A stretch of 7,393 nucleotides of DNA, from contig WGBH01000530.1 in NCBI GenBank assembly GCA_015494435.1, positions 1 through 7,393 on the forward strand, written 5' to 3'. This DNA comes from Thiotrichaceae bacterium. GTDB taxonomy: Bacteria > Pseudomonadota > Gammaproteobacteria > Thiotrichales > Thiotrichaceae. The position numbers were made by a program, and so were the translations under genes. Of this stretch, positions 1 to 5,409 are shown one piece after another. The notes under the pieces are model-generated. The model saw nothing but the letters and a program-made list of their open reading frames with translations. It had not been told where the DNA came from and made no database searches. Each line of letters begins with the position of its first letter. The stretch's first letter is position 1.

Positions 1-1
1 A

Positions 2-142
2 TATTTTTTTAAATTTTTTGAGTTAATAAATAAAGAAAATACAAACGTAGATGAATATCAATTTACAGATGAAGAATTAAAAACAATAGAGTATTTAATC
101 TCTGTGTCTCATGCCTCTATGACTGGGACTTCAGGTTCCTGA
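2..142 (+). CDS. Partial C-terminal end of an unidentified protein, entering from the left edge
   Basis: An open frame with no stop runs from the left edge to a TGA at 140-142 (46 codons). Its composition is protein-like: an aromatic start (YFFKFFELINK), then an acidic helix-like stretch (DEYQFTDEELKTIEYLI), then a short Ser/Thr/Gly tail (SHASMTGTSGS). I do not recognise the family. The final 10 or so residues may not belong to the original gene, because at about 123-135 the DNA passes into a transposase-like fragment in another frame. The simplest reading is the 3' end of a gene cut by an insertion. It is short, so chance openness in AT-rich DNA is a real alternative. Confidence 0.35.
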   Translation, partial: YFFKFFELINKENTNVDEYQFTDEELKTIEYLISVSHASMTGTSGS

Positions 143-402
143 TCACAGAACAGAGAAAATAGACTTCCCTCTAGAAGATGTATTGATGTCTGGATTAGCG
201 ATATTTGGTTTAAAAAATGAGTCATTGGCTTCGGTTAGCGTTCATCCTGATAAACCAACCGTTTTATCGTAAAATGCTATGACGAAAAATGCGTAGCTTG
301 TTTGATAGTCATTTTATCAAGGATTGGTTTACTCTCTATACTGCGCTTATTTGGGGATTTGAAGGAACTGTTTTGGAAACTCAATATGATGATACCTCAT
401 AA
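123..402 (+). pseudogene. Decayed transposase fragment (N-terminal piece plus possible C-terminal piece)
   Basis: Frame 123-272 reads VPDHRTEKIDFPLEDVLMSG and continues LAIFGLKNESLAS before a TAA at 270-272. The pattern PDHR, then (S/P)LEDxLMSGLAIFGLK, is the N-terminus I associate with a DDE-type transposase family common in gammaproteobacteria such as Legionella, normally several hundred residues long. No start codon or full-length frame exists. A second frame, ATG 289 to TAA 400-402 (37 codons), reads MRSLFDSHFIKDWFTLYTAL and ends in YDDTS. It could be the C-terminal end of the same transposase with the middle deleted, but that link rests on position and on a weak impression of similarity. 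I could not identify terminal inverted repeats or a target-site duplication. Confidence 0.45.
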
Positions 403-423
403 ATGCTAGATTCAGGCAATAAC

Positions 424-447
424 AGTTTTTCAACAAAATAAAAAACT
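424..447. repeat. Short AT-only inverted repeat downstream of the zinc operon
   Basis: The arms AGTTTTT (424-430) and AAAAACT (441-447) are perfect complements around a 10-nt loop. It lies about 75 bp past the stop of the last gene of the minus-strand operon, where a terminator would be expected. It has no GC-rich stem and no clean U tract, so as an intrinsic terminator it is weak. I see no better hairpin between 403 and 520. Confidence 0.2.
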
Positions 448-520
448 ATTTAATTGCTTGCTTAGACAATAATTTAGAGAAAAGGAGCGAGAATTGCTGC
501 AGAATCCATTATAAACAGGT

Positions 521-1201
521 TTATTCTTCATTCTCAAAAAGTTTAACTTCGGCATTTTCGATTAAATACCCTGCGGTTGCTAAATCTGTCTTGGTATTTT
601 TGGTATGAATAATACCTTTTACCCATACAGGCAAATAAATATCATCCATATGAAGACGCTGATTCTTTTTTAGTTTGATTAATAGGGTATTGTTTAAAGG
701 TGGCGGTGGAACATGGATACACGCGCCATAATAAGGTACTAATAAAAATTCACTAACCAAGCCTTTATTTTGCTCCAAAACGGTAACGTAACCAGGAAGT
801 TTGATTTTTTGACCATCCAGTTTAGGATTGGCTGGTAGGGCATTAAATTCTGCAATCATTTTATCATAAAGGGGGGTTGCATCGCTTCCTTCTGGAATTT
901 TATCAATCTGAGGTTGATATTTAGCGATTAACTTCTTTTCAGCATCTGACTCTGGCGCAAGTTCTTTCCAATCAAGCTCACGGTAGTCATCATCATCGTC
1001 ATTAACGATACTTTTTAAATCGCTAATCAATGCGCCTATGGCGGGTTCTGAGGTTTTTGTTTTCGCTTGACCTTGATCTGAAACAACATGATTGCTTGCT
1101 TTTGTTTTCTCATCCGTTTCTCCACAAGCTGTTAATAGTGTCATCGTAACTATCAATATCATCGTTGATAAAAAATGCCTAATATTTCTTTTTATGCCCA
1201 T
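521..1201 (-). CDS. DUF3299 lipoprotein, last gene of the zinc operon
   Basis: 226 residues. The N-terminus has Arg/Lys residues, a hydrophobic core and the lipobox LTAC with Cys26 followed by Gly, so it should be lipidated. The absence of Asp at +2 favours the outer membrane. After a low-complexity linker there is an acidic run (NDDDDD, about 67-73) and then YRELDWKELAP, typical of the start of this family. The DUF3299 core spans about 125-223: LDGQKIKLPGYV, SEFLLVPYYGACIHVPPPP, and a C-terminal AGYLIENAEVKLFE. The Cys-Ile-His-Val-Pro segment is the family hallmark; the biochemical function is unknown. It lies 17 bp after the permease stop with only a weak ribosome site, so translational coupling is likely. 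DUF3299 proteins recur beside DUF2796/ABC zinc-regulated genes, which suggests an accessory role in envelope metal handling (inference). Confidence 0.9.
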   Translation of the reverse strand: MGIKRNIRHFLSTMILIVTMTLLTACGETDEKTKASNHVVSDQGQAKTKTSEPAIGALISDLKSIVNDDDDDYRELDWKELAPESDAEKKLIAKYQPQIDKIPEGSDATPLYDKMIAEFNALPANPKLDGQKIKLPGYVTVLEQNKGLVSEFLLVPYYGACIHVPPPPLNNTLLIKLKKNQRLHMDDIYLPVWVKGIIHTKNTKTDLATAGYLIENAEVKLFENEE

Positions 1202-1218
1202 AAGGTTTCTTACTCTAT

Positions 1219-2475
1219 TTATAATTTAACGGTTAAGCCATCTTGTAATGAACGGCGGTAGGCTATCCAACTGGGCAACAGGCTAAAGATCACTGCAAAC
1301 AGGATCACGAATAATAAGATAACAGTATCCATTAAACTCGGTGACCATGTATGTAAATGGAATCCATAATGTGATAAAAGCCAAGGTTTTGCGACAATAA
1401 CGCCAATAAAAACAATCACCATACCCACTAGCGCACCAAAGAAGGATAAGAGAAAGGCTTCCATAACAAACAGTAAAAAAATCTGCGAAGGGTGTGCGCC
1501 TGTGGCTCTTAATATCGCCATTTCACGACGGCGTTCATTGAGGGTAGAAAGAATACTGGTAAGCATACCGAGTAAACCTGCGATCACCACAAAAATGGTA
1601 ATAATGCGTAATACGGTCTCGAATTGTCCCATCATATGCCATAAATCTGCCAAGGCAACACCGGGTAATATGGCGAGTAAGGCTTCATGTGGATAGTTAT
1701 TAATTTTACGTTGCACTTTAAAGCTGGTAATACGGTTTTTCATCCCTACTAAAAAAGCAGTAATCAGTTTGGGGGTTAAATCCATTTTTGCCGCTTTTTC
1801 TGCGCTAATTTTAATCCCTGTCGGTGCGCCATTTCGCCAGTCTATATGGATGGCTTCAATGCCCTCCAACGTAACAAGAACCGTTTGATCAACAGGCGTA
1901 CCTGTAGGTTTTAATATCCCCGTTACCGTAAAAGGCTTGTCTTTATGCAATGAAAAACTGGTGCTTCCACCGCCATGCGCCACAACGATATTGTCACCGA
2001 CCTTATAGTCTAGCTTTTTGGCAACGCTTGCGCCTAAGACAGCATCGTAAACACCCGCAAAAGCGTTACCCTTTGAAAAATGCAGTGCTTGTTTTTCGCC
2101 ATATAGATAATGCTTGAAGTAATCTTGATTGGTTACCAGCACCCTAAAACCTTTGTGTGAATCACCTAAAGACAGCGGTATTGTCCATTTCACATATTTA
2201 TTTTTTGCAATCGTTTGATAGGAATTCCAACTGATATTATTGGTCGCATTGCCAATATGAAACACGCTATAAAGCAATAACTGAACAGGGCCACTGCGCG
2301 CACCAACCACTAAATCTGTCCCTGATACGGTATTTAAAAAACTATTTTTTGCCTCTTTATTGATGTATTCGACACCAATCAGTAATGCCACGCTAATCGC
2401 AATTGAAAAAACGGTTAATATCAGATTGATTCTACGATTCCAAAGACTTTTCCACGTGAGTTTTAATAAAATCAC
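1219..2475 (-). CDS. MacB/FtsX-type ABC transporter permease
   Basis: 418 residues, inner membrane. Architecture: one N-terminal transmembrane helix (about 15-38), a large periplasmic domain of the MacB_PCD type (about 39-280), then three helices at about 286-310, 328-360 and 384-408. This is the standard four-helix layout of LolC/MacB/FtsX permeases. The cytoplasmic loop after the second helix carries LNERRREMAILRATGA, a strong family signature for contact with the ATPase. The start is GTG at 2475-2473, which overlaps the TGA of the upstream ATPase (GTGA, 4-bp overlap); a GGGTGA Shine-Dalgarno-like stretch sits about 7 nt upstream. The overlap implies translational coupling, so the premature stop in the ATPase may also reduce its expression. 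Such permeases usually move lipids, peptides or lipoproteins rather than ions, so the role in zinc uptake is inferred from its neighbours. Confidence 0.93.
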   Translation of the reverse strand: MILLKLTWKSLWNRRINLILTVFSIAISVALLIGVEYINKEAKNSFLNTVSGTDLVVGARSGPVQLLLYSVFHIGNATNNISWNSYQTIAKNKYVKWTIPLSLGDSHKGFRVLVTNQDYFKHYLYGEKQALHFSKGNAFAGVYDAVLGASVAKKLDYKVGDNIVVAHGGGSTSFSLHKDKPFTVTGILKPTGTPVDQTVLVTLEGIEAIHIDWRNGAPTGIKISAEKAAKMDLTPKLITAFLVGMKNRITSFKVQRKINNYPHEALLAILPGVALADLWHMMGQFETVLRIITIFVVIAGLLGMLTSILSTLNERRREMAILRATGAHPSQIFLLFVMEAFLLSFFGALVGMVIVFIGVIVAKPWLLSHYGFHLHTWSPSLMDTVILLFVILFAVIFSLLPSWIAYRRSLQDGLTVKL

Positions 2476-3158
2476 AGCGTTTCACCCACTCGATTAATCT
2501 CAGAGAGTTCGATAATTTGGGGAAAATGCTCACTAATGGCAGGGTCGTGACTCACAAAAAGGATGGTACTGTTTTGTGTATTGGCTTCCTGAAACAATAG
2601 GTTTAAGAAATCATCCCTTTTATTGGTATCCAATGAAGAGGTTGGCTCATCCGCAATAATGATTTCAGGTTGACCGATTAACGCCCTTGCTGCTGCCACC
2701 CGTTGTTGTTGACCGACACTCAACTCACTCACCGAACGATGGCATAAGGTTTTATCCAAGCCTAAATGATTCAATAAACGCAGGGCTGTTTATTTTTGAT
2801 CACCTGCTTTCTTACTACGACGGCTCGAAAACTGGCAGGGCAAAGTAATATTATCAATCACCGATAAATAGGGCAGTAAATTAAACTGCTGAAAAATAAT
2901 ACCCAGATGATCCGCTCTAAAACGATCACGTTTAGCCGCTTTTAGCTGTTGTAAATTTTCACCTAATAGCGTTAATTCCCCCGCATTTGGGGTTAAAATC
3001 CCTGCCAGCACATTTAGCAAGGTGGTCTTTCCACTACCACTTTCACCGCGAAGTAAAACATGCTCACCTTTTTTAATACGCATTTGTTCAATTGACAGTG
3101 TATCCTGAGTTTGACCTTTCCAGCGAAAGCGAAGATCGTTTATTTGAATCACGTCCAT
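2472..3158 (-). pseudogene. LolD/MacB-type ABC transporter ATPase interrupted by an in-frame TAA
   Basis: The 228-codon frame has the usual length of this family and contains every ATPase motif: Walker A GESGSGKTT (38-46), Q-loop Gln near 90, signature LSVGQQQR (146-153), Walker B IIIADEP with catalytic Glu171, D-loop SSLD, and H-loop His204 (VSHD). Codon 123 (2792-2790) is TAA. The frame is identical on both sides (GDQK-stop-TALRLL), so this is a substitution, not a frameshift; CAA, AAA or GAA would restore it with one change. The stop falls in the helical subdomain, separating Walker A from signature/Walker B. The second half could only restart at TTG 2774-2772, which lacks a good ribosome site. 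TAA is a normal terminator in neighbouring genes, so recoding is unlikely. It starts 5 bp after zrgA and pairs with the downstream permease. Confidence 0.9.
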
Positions 3159-3163
3159 ACTAT

Positions 3164-3898
3164 TTACTCAGAAGTTCCTTTAAATTCAATACGTTTATCT
3201 TCCGTTATCATACGTGATGATACACCTGAAGGAGTAAGCCATTCGACTTTAAGCTGTTTAAAGCCAGAAGAAAAAACGCTGAAAAAATGGGGCGTGATTG
3301 ATTTGAGTTGTTCAGTTGACTCACAACTATAGTGCCAGCTTGCATCGACATCATTATGCACATGCTGATGTTCTTTTGAACCTTCCTTATCATGATGATG
3401 ATCATCATGGTGGTGTTCTTTCGATTCCTTCTTACTATGCTTTTCATGATGTTCTTTTGCATCTTTTTTATCATGATCATCATGGTGTTTCATTGAGTCT
3501 TTTTTATCACCATCAGGTTCAAGCATAGGAGACAAAACCTCAACTTGATCAAGCTGACACTGCGCCGATTCTGGCATTGTAAAGAGTGTTTTTGCCGCTT
3601 TTAACTGCTTAACCGCATACTTTACTTTTTTCTTATCTGCATCGGATGACGGCGCATACTCAAAGCCAAAAATATTATCCGCAGGTGATTCTAAATCTAT
3701 TTCAAGTTTGTTTTTATCTATTGCTATCGTAAGCGTAGCCGCACCGTGCTCATGTGGTGGATGTTGCTCGATAGTAGGCAGTTCTTTCTCTGAATGCTTG
3801 TGATCTGAATCCTTGCTTGTCTCGACAAAGCTAGTTGACATACAGATAAGCGTACTGACAGCAATAGCCGTTTGATAAAATGGTATTGATTTATTCAT
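3164..3898 (-). CDS. zrgA: ZrgA-family (DUF2796) periplasmic zinc-binding protein
   Basis: 244 residues from the chosen start. An in-frame ATG lies 9 codons upstream (3925), but ATG 3898 has AAGGA about 5 nt before it and directly begins a signal peptide (MNKSIPFYQTAIAVSTLICM), so I prefer it. Mature features: HPPHEHGAATLTIAIDKNKL followed by LEIDLESPADNIFGFEYAP, the diagnostic DUF2796 N-terminal segment. A His/Asp/Lys-rich stretch at about 136-180 contains roughly 15 His in blocks such as EHHHDDHHHDKE. The C-terminal lobe carries WHYSC and FKQLKVEWLTPSG. Two Cys (AQC and YSC) may form a disulphide in the periplasm. ZrgA is the periplasmic component of a zinc-regulated ABC system in Vibrio cholerae. 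Here it follows zur by 30 bp and precedes the ABC ATPase by 5 bp, consistent with zinc capture under Zur control. Confidence 0.88.
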   Translation of the reverse strand: MNKSIPFYQTAIAVSTLICMSTSFVETSKDSDHKHSEKELPTIEQHPPHEHGAATLTIAIDKNKLEIDLESPADNIFGFEYAPSSDADKKKVKYAVKQLKAAKTLFTMPESAQCQLDQVEVLSPMLEPDGDKKDSMKHHDDHDKKDAKEHHEKHSKKESKEHHHDDHHHDKEGSKEHQHVHNDVDASWHYSCESTEQLKSITPHFFSVFSSGFKQLKVEWLTPSGVSSRMITEDKRIEFKGTSE

Positions 3899-3928
3899 GA
3901 AAATCCTTTTTAAATATCTCAGCATTAT

Positions 3929-4384
3929 CTACGCCATACAATTTTCACAGAGGCAATGCATTTCAAGTTGTGGACTAAGTAAATGAAACCCTGCTTCTTT
4001 AATATTTTGCTGTAAGGCTTTAATGGTTGATTGATTGATATTGATTTCTTTAACCTCTAGGCATTCGTTACAGATTAAAAACTGTGTGACCTCATGATCA
4101 TGATCACAGGTGATATGAGAGCAAGCGACAAACTTATTAGCAGAGTTTAATTTGTGTACTAATAACTGTTCTTGCAAAAAATCTAATATTCGATACACCG
4201 ACATCGCGGGCATCGTCTTTCCAAATTCTTTTTTACAATAATCAACAATCTCATAAGCAGACATGGCTTTATCTGATTGCAATAAACTTAACAGAATACG
4301 TTTTCGCTTACTGGTTAAGCGCGCTCCATATTCACCACAATCCGACTCCGCACGTTCAAGGCATTCCTTAATATTATTCATCAT
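3929..4384 (-). CDS. zur: Zinc uptake regulator Zur, Fur family
   Basis: 151 residues. An N-terminal winged helix (about 20-80: RLTSKRKRILLSLL, MSAYEIVDYC, MSVYRILDFL) precedes a C-terminal dimerisation and metal domain. The structural zinc site is visible as CNEC (105/108) and CENC (146/149). Candidate regulatory-site ligands are His77, Cys88, a His in DHDH (95/97) and Glu113, matching the His-Cys-His-Glu set known for E. coli Zur. Fur itself lacks this Cys88-type ligand, which supports Zur over Fur. The frame extends to GTG 4393, but GGTGA lies 5 nt before ATG 4384 (8 nt before the next ATG, 4381), so an ATG start is more likely. It heads the operon zur-zrgA-ABC-DUF3299 and is divergent from a ZIP gene. 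Palindromes just upstream suggest autoregulation. The protein ends right after CENC-Met-Ala, without the tail many homologues have. Confidence 0.9.
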   Translation of the reverse strand: MMNNIKECLERAESDCGEYGARLTSKRKRILLSLLQSDKAMSAYEIVDYCKKEFGKTMPAMSVYRILDFLQEQLLVHKLNSANKFVACSHITCDHDHEVTQFLICNECLEVKEININQSTIKALQQNIKEAGFHLLSPQLEMHCLCENCMA

Positions 4385-4391
4385 CGTTATC
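4379..4391 (-). promoter_or_regulatory. Ribosome binding site deciding the zur start
   Basis: On the minus strand GGTGA (within GGGTGATAACG) lies 5 nt before ATG 4384-4382 and 8 nt before ATG 4381-4379. The upstream GTG at 4393 overlaps this same GGGTGA stretch and has no purine-rich site of its own. This favours one of the two tandem ATGs as the real start. Confidence 0.5.
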
Positions 4392-4415
4392 ACCCAATCT
4401 GCTTCTTTAATTTTT

Positions 4416-4440
4416 TATAATGATACACTATATCATTATA
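4416..4440. promoter_or_regulatory. Candidate Zur operator 1 (25-bp palindrome)
   Basis: The outer arms TATAATGATA and TATCATTATA are perfect 10-bp complements around the 5-nt centre CACTA. Its 17-bp core (4420-4436) matches operator 2 at 14 of 17 positions. It lies 32 bp before the zur ATG and 62 bp before the ZIP ATG. The minus-strand reading of 4440-4435 is TATAAT, a perfect -10 hexamer for the zur operon, so binding here would occlude RNA polymerase. The symmetry and size suit a dimeric Fur-family repressor. Assignment to Zur is inferred from the adjacent regulator. Confidence 0.65.
4435..4440 (-). promoter_or_regulatory. Candidate -10 box of the zur operon
   Basis: The minus strand reads TATAAT, identical to the sigma-70 -10 consensus, about 50 bp before the zur start and inside operator 1. 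I could not find a convincing -35 at 16-18 bp spacing (the hexamer there is CCAGCT), and because the box is part of a palindrome it could simply be operator sequence. A second AT-rich hexamer (TATAAA, 4419-4414) is an alternative. Confidence 0.35.
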
Positions 4441-4457
4441 ACGATACAATGTATCAT
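4441..4457. promoter_or_regulatory. Candidate Zur operator 2 (17-bp palindrome)
   Basis: ACGATACAATGTATCAT is a near-perfect palindrome: arms GATACA/TGTATC around a central A, with one mismatch in the outer pairs. It resembles operator 1 (AYGATACAMTRTATCAT as a joint pattern). Its centre, 4449, is 21 bp from the centre of operator 1 (4428), that is two helical turns, so two dimers would bind the same face of the DNA. It sits 45 bp before the ZIP start, a good place to repress that gene. Confidence 0.6.
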
Positions 4458-4487
4458 AGCTGGAATTTTTATTGTTTAGATGTTTAC

Positions 4488-4502
4488 CTTGCGGAGTTTT
4501 AC
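4488..4502 (+). promoter_or_regulatory. Ribosome binding site of the ZIP gene
   Basis: GCGGAG followed by TTTTAC places GGAG 6 nt before ATG 4503. This fixes the start. The same frame stays open upstream to 4263, but that extension runs through the zur gene and both operators and would add a non-homologous N-terminus. Confidence 0.65.
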
Positions 4503-5264
4503 ATGAATCAAGCCTCTTTATATTCATTAGCAAGCGTCATTATTGTGAGCCTTGTTTCTTTAGTTGGTGTTTTTGTGTTGTCGATCAATGAAAAAATATT
4601 ACAAAAATACCTTTTTCTGACAGTCAGTTTAGCGGTCGGTGCTTTACTTGGTGGAGCATTTTTACACCTTATCCCTGAGTCTTTTGAGAAAATCGCCAAT
4701 AGCACTATCGTTTCTATGGAAATTATAGGCGGTATTGTGCTGTTTTTTATACTCGAAAAATTCTTACACTGGCATCATCATCACGGCGATGGCTGTGAGA
4801 ACACAAAAGAAGGGCATATTTATCCCGTTGGCCGCATGATATTAATCGCCGATGGCGCACATAATTTTATTGATGGAATTGTGATTGGAGCTGCTTATTT
4901 AGTCAGTATCGAAGCAGGTATCTCCGCAACCATTGCCATTATTCTGCATGAAATACCGCAAGAAATTAGTGATTTTGGAGTGCTTTTACATGCAGGTTAT
5001 AGCAAAGCAAGAGCATTATGGGTGAATTTCCTCTCCGCACTGACCGCAGTGTTTGGTACGCTGTTGGTACTGTTTGCAGGTAGTGAGAGTGAAAGTCTCA
5101 CCCTATGGCTTCCACCGATTGCCGCAGGGGGCTTTATCTATATTGCAATGAGTGATTTGATCCCCGAAATGCATAAGCACAAATCGACCAAAGAATCTTT
5201 TTTGCAAATAATAACGCTGTTTATCGGCATTGGGATTATGTTGCTTTTGCTTCTTCTGGAGTAG
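4503..5264 (+). CDS. ZIP-family zinc/divalent metal transporter, LIV-1-like subgroup
   Basis: 253 residues with the eight-helix ZIP layout: helices at about 5-28, 36-58, 68-90, 111-134, 139-165, 169-192, 200-222 and 232-252. The binuclear metal site is explicit: HNFIDG (120-125) in helix 4 and HEIPQE (149-154) in helix 5, followed by ISDFGVLLHAG. This spacing and wording match the SLC39/LIV-1 type rather than the ZupT type (HNIPEG). The loop between helices 3 and 4 has WHHHHGDG (90-97), a typical metal-sensing His loop, and KHK occurs near 225. The family imports Zn2+ and sometimes Fe2+/Mn2+ into the cytoplasm through the inner membrane. It is divergent from zur with shared palindromes between them, so Zur repression under zinc sufficiency is likely. 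It may provide ATP-independent uptake alongside the damaged ABC system. Confidence 0.93.
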   Translation: MNQASLYSLASVIIVSLVSLVGVFVLSINEKILQKYLFLTVSLAVGALLGGAFLHLIPESFEKIANSTIVSMEIIGGIVLFFILEKFLHWHHHHGDGCENTKEGHIYPVGRMILIADGAHNFIDGIVIGAAYLVSIEAGISATIAIILHEIPQEISDFGVLLHAGYSKARALWVNFLSALTAVFGTLLVLFAGSESESLTLWLPPIAAGGFIYIAMSDLIPEMHKHKSTKESFLQIITLFIGIGIMLLLLLLE

Positions 5265-5269
5265 ACTCA

Positions 5270-5398
5270 CTATTGAGAAAAATCAACGTAATTAGGAGCA
5301 TACAAATAATAAATTTCTCCATCTTTGTATATTATTTCAAACTGAAAAGTACCCAATACTGCCGAATAGTTAGTTGAAACGTTGCAATGGGATAACAT
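5270..5398 (-). CDS. Small ORF, 42 residues, possibly KTSC-like
   Basis: An ATG at 5398-5396 opens 42 codons to TAG at 5272-5270, between the convergent ends of the ZIP and APC genes. The product has a plausible beta-rich pattern: STNYSAVLGTFQFEIIYKDG then EIYYLYAPNYVDFSQ. The middle (FEIIYKDGEIYYLYAP) resembles the strand-turn-strand core of KTSC-type domains (LxVxFxxGxxYxYxxVP), but it is shorter than that domain and I would not assign it on this basis. No good ribosome site is visible (GGGG lies only 1 nt before the ATG). It may be a real small gene, a fragment of a larger one, or chance. Confidence 0.35.
   Translation of the reverse strand: MLSHCNVSTNYSAVLGTFQFEIIYKDGEIYYLYAPNYVDFSQ
5304..5337. 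repeat. AT-only inverted repeat between convergent genes
   Basis: AAATAATA (5304-5311) and TATTATTT (5330-5337) are perfect 8-bp complements with an 18-nt loop. It lies 40 bp past the ZIP stop, inside the small minus-strand frame. The lack of GC pairs makes it a poor intrinsic terminator. An imperfect GGG/CCC plus AACG/CGTT pairing at 5379-5406 is the only other hairpin I see here. Confidence 0.2.
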
Positions 5399-5409
5399 AC
5401 CCCGTTACG

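Noticed and set aside
1502..1696. Plus-strand open frame within the permease gene
   Set aside because: It is antisense to strongly supported permease helices and has no recognisable product.
2472..2774. Second half of the ATPase as an independent short gene
   Set aside because: It has only a TTG start without a Shine-Dalgarno, lacks Walker A, and is in the same frame as the upstream half, so a broken single gene is the better reading.
2790..2792. Alternative genetic code in which TAA is a sense codon
   Set aside because: TAA is the natural terminator of the DUF3299, permease and zrgA genes in the same window.
3211..3225. TGATGATACACC as a further Zur half-site
   Set aside because: It is only one arm, inside the zrgA coding sequence, without a matching inverted arm.
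3208..3528. His/Met-rich and His/Tyr-rich frames over the zrgA His tract, on both strands
   Set aside because: They are frame-shifted or antisense readings of the repetitive CAT/GAT codons of zrgA and have no ribosome sites or family features.
3899..3925. Upstream ATG start for zrgA
   Set aside because: It would place RYLKRIF ahead of an already complete signal peptide, and the AAGGA motif points to ATG 3898.
4263..4502. N-terminal extension of the ZIP frame by 80 codons
   Set aside because: It overlaps the zur coding region antisense and both operators, and a good GGAG site precedes ATG 4503, which starts directly at the first ZIP helix.
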